A stretch of DNA of 64,000 bases from Saccharina japonica (lineage: Eukaryota; Sar; Phaeophyceae; Laminariales; Laminariaceae). This document shows, one piece after another, positions 58,301 to 64,000 of this stretch (positions are counted from its first letter, which is position 1; each line of letters starts with the position of its first letter). Below the pieces are notes generated by a model. The model was given only the letters and a program-made list of their open reading frames with translations. It was not told the DNA's origin and ran no database searches. The stretch lies in the NCBI GenBank assembly GCA_008828725.1, contig MEHQ01001301.1:62001-126000 (forward strand). Direction: 5' to 3'. The translations under genes and the position numbers were made by a program.

Positions 58301-61300
58301 TTTGGCGTACACGAAGCACTGCTTCTTGAGGTTGGGAGTGCACGTCAGGTAGAGCTTGCGGTCGCTCACGTTGCGAACGCGCAAAGAACGCACGATTTCC
58401 GAACCCAATCCGGCGTTTCCTCCCCGCCCGGAGAGGTTCGCGAGCTGCTGCTGCTGCTGCTGCTTCTGGGCGCTGACCAACCCGGGCATGTAGCAGTGGC
58501 CGATCTCAAGCATTTGGGGCTTGCCCGTCGCGTTGGGGTCGAGGTCGGGAAAATGGAGATACATGCGAGGCTTAACCGTCGCGGAAACGGTAACCTTGGC
58601 CTGGGAGGTCAGGAACGGAACGCGGCGAAAGCACACAACGTTGGAGAGGCTTGGAGCCAATACATCATACCACTAATCTATTATAGCTACTGCAGGATGT
58701 CGACCGATTCTTTAAAGGATTACACCTAGGATATTCGTAGTGTTGATGATTCGTACCGTTATACTCGTGCGTTTCTTATAACTGCACCTCCTACGTTTCG
58801 TAATTCCGTTAGGACGAACTGCTAACTCCATAGTATGGCACCTCCGACATTGGGGCGGAGAGGCCCTTTTTTAATGCACAGCATATTCATTTCGCCAAAC
58901 TCTTGTCAAAACCTTCTACATCTCGGACAGACCATCGATTCCCACTTTTCATGAGCAAGAAAGGCCTTTCAAGGCAGATATACTCCTGGTCTGCATGATC
59001 TACATTGCTCATATTGCCGGGCCGGAGCCGTATATGGCCTGCATGACATCGTAGGACGTGTTTTCTGGAATGGATCTGTGCTGTACAGATCTTGCACAAC
59101 ATATCATCGAGGCAGGTATGGGTCTAGAATATCCACAGATATATCGTGATCAGCCCGACGTGTGAACCCTTCCACACCTCAATCTTCTTGCACTAAATAG
59201 CAGTAGTTTCTGCCGGTCGGTTACCAAACCAGCCTTCTGTACCCAGACGGACGCTTTGTTTTTCTACGCCCGTCGTGTCCTTGAGTCTCTCCTGAGTCCA
59301 ACCTTGGCCATGCTTCCTCGATATCCCAATACGCATCCCCTAACTAATCGCGCCTCCTGCACGACTGTAAGATCCCATACCCCAGATTTCCTTCGTTCAA
59401 ATGATACACGCTAAGCGTAAAATACGCCCGCTCTTGGAACCAGCCAAAGGTGAAACTCACCAGAAAATGATAAAATAAATAAATAAACAAAGAAAAATAT
59501 ACATAAATAAATAATTAACAAAAATTCGTGTCACTTGCCTGGTCGTGCTTGTTGCCGAGATTGCGCACGGCCAGTTCGTGTGTCCACCGCCCGACCGACG
59601 TGGCCACAAAAGTAACCGAGACGTGCACGGACTGCCCCGGTTGCACGGTGCCCGTCTGCTGACTCGTGAGCAACAGATTGTTCGTCGCGGGCTTGCCGGC
59701 CACCATGACAACAAACCTGTCGCCGAAGCACGGGAGGGGCCAAGAGGGCGCCACAGAGAATTTACAAGTATACGTACATCCGATGTGATCGTCGTATGAG
59801 GGTGTAATGCAGTACCACGCCACGCAAGTTGACACTGCAGTCAGCACAGCACATGCGGTAGTCGTGCAGACCAGGAATTTTCCCGCCGGATGCAGTCGGA
59901 GCGGCTACGGCGCGCTCGTAGCGCAATAACAACCAACCATCATGTTAGGTACGAAGTGTATGCGATGTGTGACTCTTTTCGTGTGTTTGAAAAAAAACGG
60001 GTCGGCTGAATTGGACGTCGCTGTGGACCGCACCAAGGTTAGTTTTTTTTGGGTACATAAAGCACTTGTAGGTTCCCTGTGGCTTTTCGTGACTACGAGC
60101 TGAGTCATGGCAATAATCTAATGTATGAAACACGAATACAGGCAGAAGCAACACAATGTCAACGCGGCTAGCTCCCTTGTTCAGGGGATCCTTGCATTCA
60201 TTCGTCTCCACACGGTCGCTTCGACTACAGCTGCTATCCCAAGGACTCGCGTTACCCTCCACTTGGGAATGAAAGCTTTGTCTACCCCGCCTCTTGTTCG
60301 AGGCACTCGTCCGCCCGACCGCCCGAGGCCCGGCGGGAGCATAAAAATCACAGCATGCCCAGCCCTTGCTACGACATCATGCCCTCCAGGCACAACCTCA
60401 GTTTATCGGGGGGGGGGGGGGGGGTAGGCAACATCGACCGGCATAAGCATCCGCATCAAGTCGAGTTCGTCCGAGGTCGGATTCGCTTGGCGACCTGGTT
60501 TTCCGTATATATCAACTCACGGAGCGACCAAGCGCGCAATTTCAACTGCGGCAAGCGTCCTCTCTTCTCTTATTCTCACACCCCTAAACAAACAAGCATC
60601 GTCCAAACACACGAAACCATTTTTTTATAGTGAAACCCGCAGGCGTTTCGACGCAGGGCACGTATCATTACCTCAGGGGTCCCGGGCCGGTGGAGAGGTT
60701 CCGCACCTCAAAGCTGGAAGCGGTCTGCGCGTCCAGCGGCACGACCCCGAGTTCCAGCTTCTTCGGGACGCCGAGGCAGCTCTCCGGGAGCGCCTCTAAC
60801 ACAATGGGGACGAACAGTCTGTGTCCCCCTCTGCCGCCGCCGCCTCCTCCGTGTGTAACGCCGTTGTCGACGTGCGGTTGACGCTGGTCTATCACGGTCA
60901 CCTTCACCGCACCCACGCACCTGTACAAGGAACACCAGGCATTTTTCAGTCTGCCAGCACCGTTCCGAGCGGTACCCACTTGGTAATTCCACAAGCAGCG
61001 CGATTAACCAAACAATGCCAGCTGCTGCTGTCAAAGTGAAGCTACGTACTTCGTACTCAGCCAAAAGATTATGAACCATAAGGCCGAATTCTCTCTACAA
61101 CAAACTGCAGATTATTCTCATATCGGTTCCCGATTCCTAATAATATTTCTCGTTTTCAATGGTACAGCGGTACAGTCACAGCGCCGACGCACGTTCACAA
61201 GAAACAAAAAAACATGTTTCATGGTACAGCAGTATGTTGTCGGGGGGCTGCGATGGGCGAAAGAGGGGGGGGGGGGGGGGTTACTCATGTCTGTGCATGG

Positions 61301-64000
61301 CCGTAGTCGTATGACCATAGACCCTCGCATCCCTACAATGCCGGGACGGAGCATCGTCTGGGTTTTCACCACCACAGGCATTGCTTGCACCAAGCGCGAA
61401 GCGCCGTGAGGTATTGGCGAGTCGCATGAGGGTGAGCTGCATCCTACTAAGAACTGCTTGCGAGGCGGACTTGCATATGTAATGGATGAGGGTAGGGGTG
61501 ACTCATTATCATGCATGGTCGTAGGTATGACGTCGGGAGGGGGGGGGAGGGGCAAGGCATTTGTACTCCGATATTCCAATGGCATGTCCGTTAGTCTTTA
61601 GACCATCGAGGCGGGGGGCCGTCAAATCGAATACAGATATTACAATGGTCACGGTAACACCGTTGTGTACTACAACGATCGTTGCGTACAACAGCAGAGT
61701 TACATTGACACACGACACACATGTGTGGGAGTGTGGTGAACTAAACTTTATTTTGCTCATCCACCGGAGGGAAGGTTGAAAGAAAAATACAATAACGTAA
61801 ACCCACGAGCACGGCCGTTGTCGGTTGTGCAGTATGCGCAGCATCTATCAACATTTCAAACATACATCGTTCAAGAAAGAAGGGGAGTCCATATATGTAT
61901 AGTTATGTTCGTGAAATTTTCGCACTTTTCGCAACTTTTCTCTTCGCGCGAGCGCTTTTCGGCAAAACGCTAAGTACCCCGACACGGGAGGCCCGGCCGG
62001 ACACATTGGTCGAGGTTTGAGCTCGATCCGAGCACTGTAGCTCGCGTGGCGGCGCTCAAAGTTTTTTTCGCGCGGGAGTGGATAAGCGATTTCCCGGGTT
62101 CTCAGCATGAGGCCTTACTTTTGTACGTACGTGCCGGCAAATAACATTGTTCTGCTTCTCGTTTTTTGCCCTTTCGCGAGCTCGTGATGAGCGCAGGATA
62201 GCCCAGACATATGTACCAGTATACAACAGGTAGACAACATAAACGAGATTTCCCCAGGTTTCGCTGCGTGAGGCCCTGTTTATGTTCAGTCGTGCGTTTT
62301 TGTGGGTTTCTTGCCGAGAGCACGGGGAGCACACACGAACAACAGCAGCACCACAGAGAGCGTGTACAAACAGTACAACCTCAATGTTACAAACCGCTGC
62401 CCAGCAGCAGCAGCAGCAGCCATTACATCATGCATGCGCGTGCCTCAGATCCGTGCTGTACCGTGACGAGTTGCTTTGTCGAAGCCTGCGATTTTCCGAG
62501 TCATGGTATCATACCTGCAGATCGATGCTCATGTACGAAACTCTCCGCTGTCCCGAAATGTAAGAAACCTTTGTTCATTAAAACTATATAAAACTGTCGT
62601 TACTTTTCCGGGCAGAGTGATACAACACTGTGCGCCTCGAAGGCAGATCTGTGATGTGCTCTGTTGTTGCTACGAGTAGTTTTGCTTTCATAGGAGCCAG
62701 CAATCCGTCACCAAACGACACCACCACCACCACTCTTCTACCCGCTGCTGCTGTTGATGTTGCTGTAGTGCTGTGGCTAGCTGTGTCTATCGGAGCCTAC
62801 CGCCCATAATCCACACCATCTATCTACCCTTTTCTGTTCTGCTGCTGTGTGTGTAACAGAGCCACGCCCACTCTGACCGGAAATTAATGACCGCTTTTGA
62901 ATACCACGATACATCACACAACATGCAACGAACACAAGCAACGCCACAGCCCCGGCTAGAAGCACAAGCAGCAGACGTGACTGTGGCGGATCCACCGTAT
63001 ACTGCTGTGGCTATTAATTAGTGGTTGCTCGCAGCAGGCTTGCATCCGTCATCAGGCACCACCATCTCTCTCTCTTCTGCTGCTGTTCTGTTGTTGCTTG
63101 CTGCTGTGCTTGCATCATGTATGTGCGACCTGTCGTGTGGCCTACGCGGGCCGCGACAAATAATCGTGTAGTACAGGAAAATGTATCTTTGAAAGTATAG
63201 GCAAACGGTCACCATGCACGATTTTATGCTTGAAGGCTTGAGTTCGATCCTTGGCGATGACTCTGGATACTTCTTTTTTTGGATTGTACGTAACCCAGAC
63301 CCCCATAATATAAGACAGGAAGCACACAAAAACTAAGTGGATTTCTTAGGCAGGTATACAATATGATATGCGTATGATACAATATCGCATGCTGTTGTTT
63401 TAATATTAATAGTAGGTTTTCGATTCGCCCTTGCGCCACTCCCCCAGGCACGTCCCGGAGGGGAACCTTGTATAAACTATATATACATAGCCTATCGGGT
63501 TATTTTTTTCCTCTGTTCTACGTACAGTAGAGAAATCACGATGGGGGATCATTGCTTGCCTTTTGGTGCCCCCCATCGGAGTTCTGCTGCTGTATGCAAA
63601 AACAAAAACACAAAAAAAAAAAAAAAAAAAACATCAGCTGTTGTGAGATCGAGGATTTCTTCGAAACTCCTCTTGCAAGCTGCGTGCGATACTTCGACCG
63701 CGCGTACTACGAGTACGTGTTTTGTATGATCTCAAGAAGGATATAAAGTGCGGGCGACCAGCTGAAAAAAAAACTTCAGATGCAATAGTTGACGCTTACG
63801 TCGGCAACAACCGTCATGCTTGTTTCCTAAGAAAAAAACACGACGCAAAAAGTCCGCCCGCTCAACCAACTTACCAGCGGCCGACTGGTACTGAAACGGT
63901 CTCGTCGAGCTTGACGCTTACGTCCAGCGTGGTTCCCGCGTGGAGTACAGCGACGAGGACTCCAGCGGGCGGCGCCACCGTCTGCGTCCCGCTCGCAGGC
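43391..64000 (-). CDS. Giant ASH-domain (ASPM-SPD-2-Hydin-like) protein, 5' partial
   Basis: ASH domains are immunoglobulin-like modules of ciliary, centrosomal and nuclear-envelope proteins. Exons in phase: 64000-63875 (entering), 60920-60672, 59716-59539, 58600-58053, 57606-53566, 53192-52616, 52195-52037, 51504 to about 50935, 50275-50088, 49581-48966, 48631-48473, 48138-48011, 47846-47754 and 46833-46423; then probably 45278-45154 (NHFLGYFPVPHAKPAILPLV) and a terminal exon about 43545-43391. Over 2,680 residues. ASH-like segments include FEFVGPASVDLGNVGHTTSK, LDYGDVYEGKLYQRRSFVIV and SVHVSVTFVATSVGRWTHEL. Poly-Gly/Ser linkers separate them, and a glutamine run lies in 58600-58053. The C-terminal part (EMFYITDELLYYALKHEGFV) is helical and not recognised. 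Intron 59539/58600 uses a GC donor (CAG|GCAAGT). Unresolved: junction 48011/47846 and everything left of 46423. The start codon is beyond the right edge. The precise family is not known to me. Confidence 0.82.
44388..45040. repeat. Degenerate 42-50-bp minisatellite, about 14 units
   Basis: Units resemble GGGGTTTCACGACCAATAGA followed by ATCAGTGAAAAACAAACACC and GTC. Clear unit starts are near 44393, 44460, 44503, 44547, 44590, 44635, 44679, 44718, 44763, 44812, 44857, 44908 and 44958. The array ends in a run of about 15 G at 45007. Unit length varies and the units are diverged, so the array is old. It lies in the region assigned to the 3' part of the ASH gene. Confidence 0.85.
45828..45925 (-). 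repeat. Dispersed repeat family R1, copy C (partial, inverted)
   Basis: The reverse complement shares GCATGGCCGTAGTCGTATGA, CCATAGACCC and GCATCCCTACAA with 61295-61345. It is the shortest of the three R1 copies found. Confidence 0.7.
46084..46215 (+). repeat. Direct repeat R2, left copy
   Basis: Shares AAGTTCTTATT, GAGGCAGGGTGTG, CGTGCAAAAGT and a downstream TTAAC(G/C)CC...TTT block with 46896-47030 in the same orientation. The two copies flank the ASH-gene exon 46423-46833. Confidence 0.75.
46896..47030 (+). repeat. Direct repeat R2, right copy
   Basis: Same order of blocks as 46084-46215, with a T15 run in place of part of the middle. Located in the ASH-gene intron between 46833 and 47754. 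Confidence 0.75.
47080..47145 (+). repeat. G-run-linked repeat R3, copy 1
   Basis: GGGGGGGCGTGCTCATTTG, followed by a CTTGCCTCAGTCATTTGA block and CGCATCCCT. The same words follow the G run at 51557. The CGCATCCCT word and the G-run position also recall repeat family R1 at 61265. Confidence 0.6.
51557..51630 (+). repeat. G-run-linked repeat R3, copy 2
   Basis: A G-rich run, then GCGTACTCATTTGTTAGTTG and CCTTAGTCATTTGACCATTG. It sits just upstream (in transcript terms) of the ASH exon 51504, in the intron to 52037. Confidence 0.6.
59461..59520. repeat. AATA/ATAA microsatellite
   Basis: ATAAATAAATAAACAAAGAA-type sequence directly beside the GC donor of the ASH-gene intron 59538-58601, so the transcribed strand starts this intron with a T-rich tract. 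Confidence 0.75.
60404..60426. repeat. G run
   Basis: About 18 consecutive G, one of several runs of 12 or more on this strand (also near 4119, 45007, 47220 and 61264). Located in the intron of the ASH gene between 59716 and 60672. Confidence 0.8.
60921..63874. other. Large intron of the ASH gene
   Basis: A 2.95-kb intron. It contains a G run at 61264, repeat R1 copy B, AGC repeats at 62402-62424 and a run of about 18 A at 63614. No gene is recognised inside it. Confidence 0.6.
61281..61490 (+). repeat. Dispersed repeat family R1, copy B
   Basis: The best-preserved copy: it follows a run of about 15 G and carries TTACTCATGTCTGTGCATGG, CCTCGCATCCCTACAATGCC, CATTGCTTGCACCAAGC and CCTACTAAGAACTGCTTGCG, matching 4759-4964 over its length. 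A second partial start (GTGACTCATTATCATGCATG) stands at 61500, suggesting nested or tandem insertion. Confidence 0.75.

Overview
The window is nuclear DNA of an intron-rich eukaryote, most likely a brown alga (Phaeophyceae, Ectocarpus-like). The reasons are many small phase-consistent exons with GT-AG and a few GC-AG introns, introns of 0.4-4 kb, roughly balanced GC, abundant CTG/CAG and GTAC tracts, long G runs, and proteins close to general eukaryotic or stramenopile families. The species is an inference. No virus, organelle or bacterial operon was seen. One ambiguous base (N) lies near 10754. No gene here is a single long ORF except the ankyrin gene; the others had to be assembled exon by exon by matching splice phase.

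Layout. 709-11922 (+): Golgi pH regulator (GPHR/GPR89/GTG), 5' end not found. 14406-17711 (-): BART-domain protein of the ARL2BP/CFAP36 type. 18421-19722 (+): ankyrin-repeat protein, divergent from the BART gene. 19723-25972: 6.2 kb without a confident gene. 25973-32077 (-): 1-Cys peroxiredoxin (PRDX6 type) with a presequence. 32.1-35.0 kb: repeats, including a SINE-like element and a 192-bp tandem duplication. 35019-37497 (-): CaMKK-like protein kinase. 38424-38996 (-): small unrecognised two-exon gene, divergent from 39366-42158 (+), a three-exon COX20. From about 43.4-46.4 kb to the right edge (-): a very large protein with ASH (ASPM-SPD-2-Hydin)-like domains, at least 15 exons, more than 2,680 residues visible, one exon of 4,041 bp, N-terminus outside the window.

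Repeats and mobile elements: a MITE family with two copies, an 85-bp foldback, a 0.2-kb hAT-like inverted-repeat element, a tRNA-headed poly(A) SINE-like element plus a truncated relative, a dispersed family with three copies, related copies next to G runs, a 125-bp direct-repeat pair flanking one exon, and several minisatellites. The palindromic 9-mer TACCWGGTA occurs 15 times.

The genes do not form one pathway. COX20 and the peroxiredoxin are likely organellar (respiratory assembly, peroxide removal). GPHR acts in the Golgi/endomembranes. CaMKK is cytosolic signalling. BART and ASH proteins are both typical of cilia or centrosomes, which suits a flagellated-gamete alga, but that link is an inference.
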